From Agromyces sp. G08B096 (GTDB taxonomy: Bacteria > Actinomycetota > Actinomycetes > Actinomycetales > Microbacteriaceae), in the NCBI RefSeq assembly GCF_040267705.1, contig NZ_CP158374.1:2790001-2854000 (forward strand): a stretch of 64,000 bases of DNA, written 5' to 3'. The position numbers and the translations under genes are program-made. Each line of letters starts with the position of its first letter. Position 1 is the first letter of the stretch. Shown here piece after piece: positions 37,408-44,836 of this stretch. Below the pieces are notes generated by a model. That model had not been told where the DNA came from and ran no database searches. It saw only the letters and a list, made by a program, of their open reading frames with translations.

Positions 37408-37473
37408 TCAGCGGTTCAGGGGGCTGACGGTGTGACCGAAAGCCCCCGAAGTGGATGCCTCAGGGCTCGACAT
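37408..37473 (-). CDS. 21-residue upstream reading frame of the Cmx-type exporter
   Basis: ATG 37473 to TGA 37408, coding 21 residues beginning MSSPEASTSG. It spans a 7-bp stem-loop and lies 110 nt before the exporter start. No strong ribosome site is present, so its translation is uncertain; the value is positional, as a possible leader peptide. Confidence 0.35.
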   Translation of the reverse strand: MSSPEASTSGAFGHTVSPLNR

Positions 37474-37483
37474 GCGTTCCAAC

Positions 37484-38032
37484 CTACCCGAGCCCGGCGA
37501 CCCGAAGATGTCCTCCCGCGACGAGCGTCCGCACCGCGTCGACGGTGTCGTCGACGTCGAGCCCGCTCGTGTCGAGCACGTGGCCGGCGAACCGCCCGAG
37601 CTCGGCGAACTGCTCGTAGAGGTCGCGGACGACCGAGTCGTCTCGGAGCTCGTCCTCGGTGCGCGCGAGCGCCCGGGCGATCGTCGACTCGAGGTCGGGC
37701 CGCAGCACGAGGTAGTGCAGGTCGAGTCCGCGGTCGTCGGCGGTGCGGGTGAACGCGTCGAGGAACCACGGCCCGACGATGCCGTCGATGACGACGTCGT
37801 ACCCGCCCGTCGCGTATGCCGCCGCGGCGGTGGCGATCGCGTCGATGACGACCTCGTTCTGCCGTTGCGCTTCGGGAAGGTAGGGCGCGATCCATCCCGA
37901 CCGGATGTACCGGTAGAAGTGGTCGGTCACGAGGTGCACGGTCGGATGCTCCGCCCTCTCGGCGTACCGCGCGGCGATGGTCGACTTCCCGGAGCCGGGC
38001 GCGCCGGTGACGATCACGAGGGTTCCGGTCAT
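37484..38032 (-). CDS. AAA/P-loop kinase (zeta-toxin/APS-kinase-like)
   Basis: Small P-loop NTPase of 182 residues. Walker A is GAPGSGKST (about 10-18), DHFYRYIRSG follows as the substrate-binding region, and DVVIDGIVG is the second strand with Asp. Such proteins phosphorylate small substrates. Codirectional with the ClpC-like gene but separated from it by a strong hairpin, so likely its own transcript. No toxin-antitoxin partner seen. Confidence 0.85.
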   Translation of the reverse strand: MTGTLVIVTGAPGSGKSTIAARYAERAEHPTVHLVTDHFYRYIRSGWIAPYLPEAQRQNEVVIDAIATAAAAYATGGYDVVIDGIVGPWFLDAFTRTADDRGLDLHYLVLRPDLESTIARALARTEDELRDDSVVRDLYEQFAELGRFAGHVLDTSGLDVDDTVDAVRTLVAGGHLRVAGLG

Positions 38033-38069
38033 GCGCCCGACTCTACGAGACCGACCGACCCAGACACGG

Positions 38070-38104
38070 CGACGGCCCGGCCCTCTGAGAGGGCCGGGCC
38101 GTCG
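38070..38104. terminator. Hairpin terminator after the ClpC-like gene
   Basis: Perfect 16-bp arms (CGACGGCCCGGCCCTC and complement) around TGA, lying 60 bp beyond the ClpC-like stop. No T-run. Confidence 0.8.
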
Positions 38105-38108
38105 CACC

Positions 38109-38168
38109 GGGTTCAGCCGGTTACCGTCACGCCTCGGGGCGGTTACCCTGACGGGTTCAGCCGGTTAC
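38109..38168. repeat. 16-bp direct repeat at the ClpC-like 3' end
   Basis: GGGTTCAGCCGGTTAC occurs at 38109-38124 and 38153-38168. The second copy contains the stop codon of the unfoldase gene, so the gene's last bases are duplicated 44 bp downstream. Confidence 0.8.
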
Positions 38169-40780
38169 GCCGCCTGCGGCACGGTGACGCTCGCGCGCGG
38201 CACGGATGCCACGACCAGGTGCCCGTCGACCGCGTCGACCTTCACGGCCTCGCCGTCGCCCAGGTCGCCCGAGACGAACAGGTCGGCGATGCGGTCGTCG
38301 ACCTCGCGCTGGATGAGGCGGCGCAGGGGCCGGGCGCCGTACTCGGGCTCGTACCCGTTGGCGCCGAGCCACTCGATCGCGGCATCCGTCACCTCGAAGG
38401 CGACCTCGCGCGACGCGAGCCGCTCGGTCGTGGCGCCCAGCATGAGGCGCACGATGCGGGCGATCTCGTCCTGCGTGAGCTTCGTGAACAGCACGATCTC
38501 GTCGATGCGGTTCAGGAACTCGGGGCGCATGGCTTCGCGGAGCTTGCCCATGACCCGCTGGCGCACGTCGTCCTGCGACGAGAAGCCGTTGGCCGAGGCA
38601 TCCGTCGACGCAACGAACCCGAGCGCGCCGGAACGCGACGCGAGGAACTCCGAGCCGAGGTTCGAGGTCATGATGACGACCGTGTTGCGGAAGTCGACCG
38701 TGCGACCCTGGCCGTCGGTGAGGCGGCCGTCGTCGAGCACCTGCAGCAGCAGGTTGAACACGTCGGGGTGCGCCTTCTCGATCTCGTCGAACAGCACGAT
38801 CGAGTACGGGTTGCGCCGCACCCGCTCGGTGAGCTGCCCCGCCTCGTCGTAGCCGACGTATCCGGGAGGGGCGCCGACGAGTCGCGACACGGTGTGCCGC
38901 TCGCCGAACTCCGACATGTCGAAGCGGATGATCGCGCCCTCGTCGTCGAACAGCCGGTCGGCGAGCGCCCGAGCGAGCTCGGTCTTGCCGACACCGGTCG
39001 GTCCGAGGAAGAGGAACGACCCGACGGGCCGCTTCGCGTCGCCCATGCCCGTACGGTTGCGGCGCACGGCCTTCGCGACGGCGGTCACGGCGTCGTCCTG
39101 CCCGATCACGCGTGCGTGCAGCTCGCCCTCGAGGTCGGCGAGCCGCTCGCGCTCACCCTCGGTGAGGCGGTTCACCGGGATGCCGGTGGCCCGCGAGATC
39201 ACCGCGGCGATCTGCGCCTCGTCGATGACGGTCGCGGATGCCCCGCCGCCGGCGCCTGCGGTCGCGACGGCGCCGCGCTCCTTGGCCCGGGCGGTGGCCT
39301 CGTCGAGCTTGGCCTGCACCTTCTGGATCTCGTCGCGGATGCGCGACGCCTCCTCGTAGTGCTCGGCGGTGACGGCCGCGTTCTTGTCGGCCTCGAGCGA
39401 CGCGAGCCGCTCGATCAGCTCACTCACGTCGACCTTGACCCCGAGCTTCAGGCGCAGGCGCGCGCCGGCCTGGTCGATGAGGTCGATGGCCTTGTCGGGC
39501 AGCACCCGGTCGCTGAGGTAGCGGGCCGACAGCTCGACGGAGGCGCGGATCGCGGCATCCGTGTACTCGACGCCGTGGTGCTCCTCGTACGCGGGCTTCA
39601 GGCCCTGCAGGATCAGCACGGCGTCCTCGATGGAGGGCTCGCCGACCTTCACGGGCTGGAAGCGGCGCTCGAGCGCCGGGTCCTTCTCGATCTGGCGGTA
39701 CTCCTTCAGCGTGGTCGCGCCGACGAGGTGCAGCTCACCGCGCGCGAGGCGCGGCTTCAGGATGTTTCCGGCATCCATGCCACCGTCGCCCGCGCCACCG
39801 GCGCCGACGACCGTGTGCACCTCATCGATGAAGACGATGAGCTCGCCCGTGTTCGCGGCGATCTCCTCCATCGTCTTCGTGAGGCGCTCTTCGAAGTCGC
39901 CGCGGTAGCGGGTGCCGGCGAGCATGCCGGGCAGGTCGAGCGCGATGACGCGCTTGCCGAGCAGCGCCTCGGGCACCGACTCCTCGACGATCGCGCGGGC
40001 GAGGCCCTCGACGATCGCGGTCTTGCCGACGCCGGCCTCACCAACGAGCACGGGGTTGTTCTTCGTGCGACGCGACAGGATCTCGATGGTCTGCTCGATC
40101 TCATCGACGCGGCCGATCACGGGGTCGAGCTCGCCGCTCGCGGCGCGCTCGGTGAGGTCCATGCCGAACTTGTCGAGCATCGGGGTCTTCGACTCCCCCG
40201 CGCCGGCGTTCACGCCGGACTCGGTGTCGTCGTCTACGCCCGGCTCACCGGCGTGCACCGTGTCGCGCATGCCCTGCGTCAGCGCCTCTGCGGTGACGCC
40301 GGCGCGCGCGAGCACCTGGCCGGCCGGGGCATCCTGCCCCAGCACCAGCGCGAAGAAGAGGTGCTCGGGGTCGATGTACGTCGACCCGCTGGAGCGCGCC
40401 ACCTGGTAGCTGTGGAACAGCGCGCGAGACGCCGACGGCGTGATGGTCGCCGCGTTGATGTCCGCGGTCTCGGTCGCCGCGGGAAGGCGCGCCTCGGTCG
40501 CGGTGATGATGCGCTCCGGGGATGCCCCGACCCTGCGGATCGCCTGCTGCACACTGTCGTCCTCCACGATCACGCGCAGGATATGCAGGGCGTCGAGCTC
40601 GGTCTGGCCGCGTTCGAGCGCGAAGCGGCCGGCACGCTGCAGAATGCCTTGCGTACGGGCGGTCAGGAAGCGGCTGAGGTCGATCGACCGAGCCTGCCGC
40701 GCCTGCTCACCCGCGAGATAACGGGCAAGGAACTCGTCGAACGAGCTCGAGCCGGCCTCGGGGTTGAAGTCTTCGGGCAC
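38165..40780 (-). CDS. ClpC-like AAA+ unfoldase (Clp ATPase, heat-shock regulated)
   Basis: Hsp100 protein of 871 residues. The N-domain is divergent from standard ClpC (about 1-165). AAA1 has GEAGVGKT and VFIDEVHT. The middle region is short and UVR-like ([16 protein letters not shown]), as in ClpC/ClpE rather than ClpB. AAA2 has GPTGVGKTE and [12 protein letters not shown], and the loop after the ITSNLG-equivalent contains LGF, the tripeptide by which ClpX/A/C dock on ClpP. It should unfold proteins for degradation by ClpP (inference). GTG 40780 follows AGGAGG by five bases. A HAIR element lies just upstream, indicating HspR control. Confidence 0.9.
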   Translation of the reverse strand: MPEDFNPEAGSSSFDEFLARYLAGEQARQARSIDLSRFLTARTQGILQRAGRFALERGQTELDALHILRVIVEDDSVQQAIRRVGASPERIITATEARLPAATETADINAATITPSASRALFHSYQVARSSGSTYIDPEHLFFALVLGQDAPAGQVLARAGVTAEALTQGMRDTVHAGEPGVDDDTESGVNAGAGESKTPMLDKFGMDLTERAASGELDPVIGRVDEIEQTIEILSRRTKNNPVLVGEAGVGKTAIVEGLARAIVEESVPEALLGKRVIALDLPGMLAGTRYRGDFEERLTKTMEEIAANTGELIVFIDEVHTVVGAGGAGDGGMDAGNILKPRLARGELHLVGATTLKEYRQIEKDPALERRFQPVKVGEPSIEDAVLILQGLKPAYEEHHGVEYTDAAIRASVELSARYLSDRVLPDKAIDLIDQAGARLRLKLGVKVDVSELIERLASLEADKNAAVTAEHYEEASRIRDEIQKVQAKLDEATARAKERGAVATAGAGGGASATVIDEAQIAAVISRATGIPVNRLTEGERERLADLEGELHARVIGQDDAVTAVAKAVRRNRTGMGDAKRPVGSFLFLGPTGVGKTELARALADRLFDDEGAIIRFDMSEFGERHTVSRLVGAPPGYVGYDEAGQLTERVRRNPYSIVLFDEIEKAHPDVFNLLLQVLDDGRLTDGQGRTVDFRNTVVIMTSNLGSEFLASRSGALGFVASTDASANGFSSQDDVRQRVMGKLREAMRPEFLNRIDEIVLFTKLTQDEIARIVRLMLGATTERLASREVAFEVTDAAIEWLGANGYEPEYGARPLRRLIQREVDDRIADLFVSGDLGDGEAVKVDAVDGHLVVASVPRASVTVPQAA

Positions 40781-40795
40781 CTAGTCCTCCTGGAA

Positions 40796-40816
40796 CTTGA
40801 GTTGGGTACGCTCAAG
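40796..40816. promoter_or_regulatory. HAIR element (HspR operator)
   Basis: CTTGAGT, seven bases, GCTCAAG: 13 of 14 matches to the HspR-associated inverted repeat CTTGAGT-N7-ACTCAAG. It sits 16 bp before the GTG start and 5 bp before the ribosome site of the unfoldase gene, so binding would block transcription in the DnaK-operon regulon. Confidence 0.85.
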
Positions 40817-40850
40817 TTCAACGCGTGAGGGGTGTGGGTATTCCCGGGCA

Positions 40851-42971
40851 TCAATCTTCCAAGCGAAGCACCCACTCTTCGAGAATCGTCATCACCACGA
40901 TCGACTCAACCGCTACTCGCTCAGTCAGCCAGGTCCGCTGCGCAGCGCGAACTAGGTCGCTCCCCATGCCCTCTGTGTCAACTCGCAACAAGACAACCTC
41001 CTCGCCGTGTCGCTCTCCCGCCTGGCGCGCCACGGCGACGTCATCGCTTAGGTGCACCATCCGCCGCGCCATCGGCAGCAAGCCAGCGCGGGCTTCAAAG
41101 ATCGAGGGCAGCGCCGAGGCCGGGGCGGCGTGGTAAAGGACTGAAATCGGCTGGGCGGGCTCGTACACCACTCCCCGGTCGACCGAATGGCCATATGCCG
41201 CCCGGATTTCCAACTCGTCGAGCTCAAATCGTGGCTCCCCCATTGCGCCCGCAATGACAAGCAACTGCTGAGGGGTGACCTTATGCCCGCTTGCTCTTAA
41301 GAGTTCCGCAAGGTCGTCGGCAAACATCCACCCGCCTCGCGAGGTCGCCGCGGTTGGGTCATGCCGAAGGTGATATGCCATCGCCTTGCTGATGCGGACA
41401 CGGTCAGCAGGAGAGATGGCATGGAATCGGCTCGGATCCGACAGGCCAACCCGAACACGCCAACCATCGGCGACCGAACTGCACCAGGCGGCGACCTCGG
41501 CAGACCGCGAGTTCAGCATGAGGTACTCAAGGAGAGCAAAGCCGTGGAGTCGGCTTTCGTTCGCTCCTTCCGGATCGCTCAAGAGCCCAACTGCACGTGC
41601 CGCAGTGGACGCTTCGTACACGCGCAGGGCAACATCCCAAGAAATCTCAATCCCGGCACGCCGGAGCTGCCCCAAGTATGCGCGGAGCAGTGATTCCCGG
41701 GTATCCCAGTCATCTGGCCGCAGCACCGGAGCATCATCGATCAGTTGCGCGAGTTCGTACGTGGCAGGGCGTCGCCCGATTGCATCGAGATCGACAGCCA
41801 GGATTCTCCCATCAGCGGCAACGAGCCAATTTTGGGCGTGCGCGTCGCGTCTGGGCAGCAAAGGGACGTCAGCGACGAGAGACACCCATGCATCAAACGC
41901 CGCGGCATGGTCAGTCACGACCGCTTTCAGCCACCTGCCAAGTTCGCGCGTCTTGACAGACCTGCGCCAAGTGCCTCGTTCCCGGAAGCCGTCAGTCCTA
42001 GTGTGAGTGAACGCTAGAAAATCAACGGCAGAGCGGAGATGGCCAGCGGCGGACGCCGCGGCCTGGCCTTCACGGTCATCGAGGACTTCTCTCAAGGTGC
42101 GCCCACTCACGAACCGCCGGATGCTAAGTACCTCTTCGATAGGGCCGTCCTCTAGCTCAACGGTAAGCAGGTGATCAACGACCCCGAACTTGCCCGTAAG
42201 CCCTTCACGAGCCAACTCTGCACTCAGTGCCGCGCCCCGCTGAAGATCTCGTTCGTGACAAACCCTTGTCATTTGCTTGAAGATGAACGCCTGCCCCGAG
42301 ACGCCGAGATAGTCGTCGGCGGTCGCAACGCCGCCCCTACCACCGAGTTCGCGCCGTCTCATATGCGGCGTCTGCAGCACCAGTTTCGCCGAAAGTCGGA
42401 GCACGGCATCGTGATCGCCATTCGACACGGCCGACCTCAACTGGGGCTCGATGTTCCCTCGGGGCCTCTGCAGTCCGCCTCCAACCCTCAACTCCTCTGC
42501 AAGCAAGACCAGGGGGTCTGGTGAGTTGGGGACGCGCCCGTGCACCTCCAGTAGCAGTTCGAGGGCGGTCCTCCGGTGCTTGGTGTCGCCAGAGATCTTT
42601 GCCAGCAGAATGTAATCTGCGGCCTGAGCGAGTTGGCTGCGCATGCCCGCCAGCGCCCTTTTCGCCCCGACCGGGCCGCGGAGTCGAATTGCCTCAGTCA
42701 GAAGCTCTGCTCGGTCAGTTCGGCTGGGGTCGTTCCGCGCCAAATACGCAAGCAACTCCGAAAGAAAGTCCCGGTAGGAATACTGGCCTCGGTTCGCCGA
42801 CGGCTGCAAGGCCTCGACCAACGAGTCCGCCGCCGAAAAGAAGATCGTAGGCATTTCGGATGGGGTGCGCAGCCCGAACGGGAAACGCATGCCACGGATC
42901 GAAAGCGCGAGCAGGCTCGCCGGGCTGCGCTCCAAGTAGCGAACAAAGGCATCGAGCAATCGATATCGCAC
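40851..42971 (-). CDS. APH-like kinase fused to KptA/Tpt1 RNA 2'-phosphotransferase
   Basis: Protein of 706 residues from GTG 42971. Residues 1-210 are helical repeats of unknown type. A kinase domain of the aminoglycoside/choline-kinase type spans about 218-500: beta-3 Lys232 (FIFKQM), hinge IRRFVSGRTLREVL, catalytic loop RRDAHAQN (Asp376, Asn381), and AVDLDAIG with metal Asp394/396. Residues about 525-706 are a KptA domain: LRHDP (Arg536-His537), IRAAYGHS (Arg590), LYHAAP, VHLSDD, and GERHG (Arg654), which together supply the catalytic Arg-His-Arg-Arg set of Tpt1. KptA removes RNA 2'-phosphates using NAD. The start is weak and the frame stays open upstream, so a longer or fused protein is possible. 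The region has low G+C. Confidence 0.88.
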   Translation of the reverse strand: MRYRLLDAFVRYLERSPASLLALSIRGMRFPFGLRTPSEMPTIFFSAADSLVEALQPSANRGQYSYRDFLSELLAYLARNDPSRTDRAELLTEAIRLRGPVGAKRALAGMRSQLAQAADYILLAKISGDTKHRRTALELLLEVHGRVPNSPDPLVLLAEELRVGGGLQRPRGNIEPQLRSAVSNGDHDAVLRLSAKLVLQTPHMRRRELGGRGGVATADDYLGVSGQAFIFKQMTRVCHERDLQRGAALSAELAREGLTGKFGVVDHLLTVELEDGPIEEVLSIRRFVSGRTLREVLDDREGQAAASAAGHLRSAVDFLAFTHTRTDGFRERGTWRRSVKTRELGRWLKAVVTDHAAAFDAWVSLVADVPLLPRRDAHAQNWLVAADGRILAVDLDAIGRRPATYELAQLIDDAPVLRPDDWDTRESLLRAYLGQLRRAGIEISWDVALRVYEASTAARAVGLLSDPEGANESRLHGFALLEYLMLNSRSAEVAAWCSSVADGWRVRVGLSDPSRFHAISPADRVRISKAMAYHLRHDPTAATSRGGWMFADDLAELLRASGHKVTPQQLLVIAGAMGEPRFELDELEIRAAYGHSVDRGVVYEPAQPISVLYHAAPASALPSIFEARAGLLPMARRMVHLSDDVAVARQAGERHGEEVVLLRVDTEGMGSDLVRAAQRTWLTERVAVESIVVMTILEEWVLRLED

Positions 42972-43095
42972 TTCGTGCGCGAGTTCGAGCTCTGCGTCAA
43001 TGGCGCTATCTAAGGAGCTTCTCGCCCGCAGGAGAAAGCCCGCTCGACCTTCTGCACCAGACGCATGCTCAACTAAGTTCAGCCAAATTTCCGCC

Positions 43096-43878
43096 TCATT
43101 GAGATGCCAAGTCCCCCAGTCGCCCGTTGGGAGCCCATCGGACCGCTTCTATCAGCAACTCTTTGCCACCGCTTGAGTGATACTGCTCCAAACTGGCCTC
43201 GAGATAGTACGCCGCAGCTGAGAGATCATTCATCACATCTGCGTAGTCGGCAAGCAGCGCGCGAGCTGCGGCCAGTTCCTCACCGTCCACACGCGAGAAC
43301 CTCGCCGCAACAACAGTCAGCTTTCCAATGTCGCGGCGGACCTTCAGACTCTCCTGGGACTCGTCACCTGCCGCCTCGTCTTGCAGGACCGACCGCAGAT
43401 ATTCGCGCCCTAGATTGCAGTTGCGTACCAGCATGATCGGCCGATCGAATCGAATCCGAAAGGCGTTCGAAACCAAGCACATGGCAACGTGCCTCCGGGC
43501 GACCCGCAAAGATCCAATATAAGAATGCCCGGAGGAACGTAAATCCGCCCCTACGTCGGCCCCGCGGGTCGAAATTCTGTACTCACGTACAAACGCGGAG
43601 ATGAGGTTAATCGGCCGCGTGTTGGATTGCATCAATCGCACCCAGTCGCGTGCAAGGTCCGCACCCACAGAGCCTTCTCGGACCCACATGGTCACGGTCG
43701 CGACCCCTTCCGCCTCAACCCATTCAGCGATCGCCTCGTCAACGTTGACGTCTAGTCGGCTTGCCGCCCGAACGATGTGCGGAAGCGTGCGCGCGAGCTC
43801 GACCCGAAGGTCCGCTGATCCCGCAGGATGGCGAGTGGCAAGACGTGCGGCCATGTCCGCGGGGGAAGGGGGTTTCAC
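43096..43878 (-). CDS. Unrecognised helical protein upstream of the kinase-KptA gene
   Basis: About 260 residues from GTG 43878 (best candidate; weak AGAGAAG upstream; ATG 43854 and TTG 43947 are alternatives). No family recognised. The C-terminal third (AAYYLEASLEQY and similar) looks like tetratricopeptide-style helices. It stops 125 bp before the next start, but the next frame is open across the gap back to 43148. Removing one base from the GGGGG run (43113-43117) would join them into one protein of about 1000 residues. Codon use is atypical, as in the downstream gene. Confidence 0.6.
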   Translation of the reverse strand: MKPPSPADMAARLATRHPAGSADLRVELARTLPHIVRAASRLDVNVDEAIAEWVEAEGVATVTMWVREGSVGADLARDWVRLMQSNTRPINLISAFVREYRISTRGADVGADLRSSGHSYIGSLRVARRHVAMCLVSNAFRIRFDRPIMLVRNCNLGREYLRSVLQDEAAGDESQESLKVRRDIGKLTVVAARFSRVDGEELAAARALLADYADVMNDLSAAAYYLEASLEQYHSSGGKELLIEAVRWAPNGRLGDLASQ

Positions 43879-44149
43879 TGGCTTCTCTCGCACTCTGCTG
43901 ATCGGATTCCTACGCCCGCGGCGCGTTCGCCAGCCTCTCAGAAACAAATGGCCGGACGAATCCCTACGCCACCCCCAATACGGGGACTTTCGGCGTGCAC
44001 CGACGTCGATCTCTTCCGAACATCGGGGCAGGCCCGCAGGAACCGACGTCTAGACCGGAGCAGCCGGGCGGCACATTGTCGAGATCGGGCGACAGTTCAC
44101 GGAACTCGTTGAGCGATTCTTTGCTTCTGCGATGAGCCCTAGCCAGCTC
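43879..44149. other. Non-coding left part of the island / PadR gap
   Basis: No convincing gene. The minus-strand frame of the unrecognised protein remains open to about 44050 without ATG or GTG, so its true start could be further left. Composition changes back to high G+C near 44220. No tRNA, integrase or terminal repeat was found. Confidence 0.5.
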
Positions 44150-44179
44150 TTGTGAACGCCTCTATGCCGGGAGTATAAA
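44150..44179 (+). promoter_or_regulatory. padR-like promoter
   Basis: TTGTGA (44150-44155), an 18-bp spacer, TATAAA (44174-44179), one of the clearest sigma-70-type promoters in the window. It is followed at once by a PadR-type operator. Confidence 0.75.
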
Positions 44180-44202
44180 ACGATATATCGTTGATATATC
44201 GT
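44180..44202. promoter_or_regulatory. PadR operator
   Basis: ACGATATATCGT is a perfect 12-bp palindrome (44180-44191). GATATATCGT is repeated directly at 44193-44202, one helical turn away. AT-rich ATATATCG palindromes are typical PadR sites. Position on the promoter implies autorepression. Confidence 0.8.
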
Positions 44203-44237
44203 CGAACGGAGCGGGCGGCCGGTCTAGGGAGGTCATC

Positions 44238-44816
44238 ATGAGCGAGCCATCCATGGGTAGCCGCTTCGGCAGCAGCTCGAGCAACTGGGGCCAAGGCATG
44301 GGCCCCGGCCCCAACATATGGGGGGTCATGGACCAACTCCGCGCCTTCTTCGGCCAGAAACCCGCCCCGCGCATGGCTCGCGGCGACGTCCGCGCCGCGG
44401 TCCTCGCCCTCCTCGCCGAGCGCCCGATGCACGGGTACCAGATCATCACCGAGATCGCCGAGCGCAGCGGCGGCACGTGGAAGCCGAGCGCCGGCTCGGT
44501 CTACCCGACCCTGCAACTGCTCGCCGATGAGGGACTGATCAGCGCCGAGGAGTCGCAGGGCCGCAAGACGTATTCGCTCACCGAAGCGGGACGCGTCGAG
44601 GCCGAGGCATCCGCTGGCCGGCAAGCACCATGGCAGAGCCCGCGTGAGCAGCAGAGTATGGGCGCCCTGCCGAAGGCGGGCATCGAGCTCGCGCAGGCGG
44701 CGGTGCAGGTGCAGCGCACCGGCACGCCCGAGCAGGTGAAGCAGGCGGTCGAGGTGCTCGACGAGGCGCGCCGCCGGCTCTACTCGATCCTCGCGCAAGA
44801 CTCGGCGCAGGGCTGA
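44238..44816 (+). CDS. PadR-family transcriptional regulator
   Basis: Regulator of 192 residues. A flexible Ser/Gly-rich head (1-45) precedes the winged helix-turn-helix (about 48-125, with LLAERPMHGYQIITEIAERSGGTWKPSAGSVYPTLQLL), then a C-terminal helical dimerisation part. ATG 44238 follows AGGGAGGT. It is the first gene of a likely two-gene operon with a UbiB kinase 20 bp behind. Autoregulated through the operator at 44180. Confidence 0.94.
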   Translation: MSEPSMGSRFGSSSSNWGQGMGPGPNIWGVMDQLRAFFGQKPAPRMARGDVRAAVLALLAERPMHGYQIITEIAERSGGTWKPSAGSVYPTLQLLADEGLISAEESQGRKTYSLTEAGRVEAEASAGRQAPWQSPREQQSMGALPKAGIELAQAAVQVQRTGTPEQVKQAVEVLDEARRRLYSILAQDSAQG

Positions 44817-44836
44817 GCGAGTCCAGGGCTGACCGG

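Noticed and set aside
37484..38032. Zeta-toxin of a toxin-antitoxin pair
   Set aside because: The P-loop fits many small kinases and no antitoxin gene is adjacent.
37451..40828. Long plus-strand frame opposite the ClpC-like gene
   Set aside because: The opposite strand carries complete AAA+ motifs; the plus-strand frame has no recognisable domain.
43828..44112. Plus-strand frame opposite the island gene start
   Set aside because: No ribosome site, no motif, and codon pattern opposite to the better-supported minus-strand frame.
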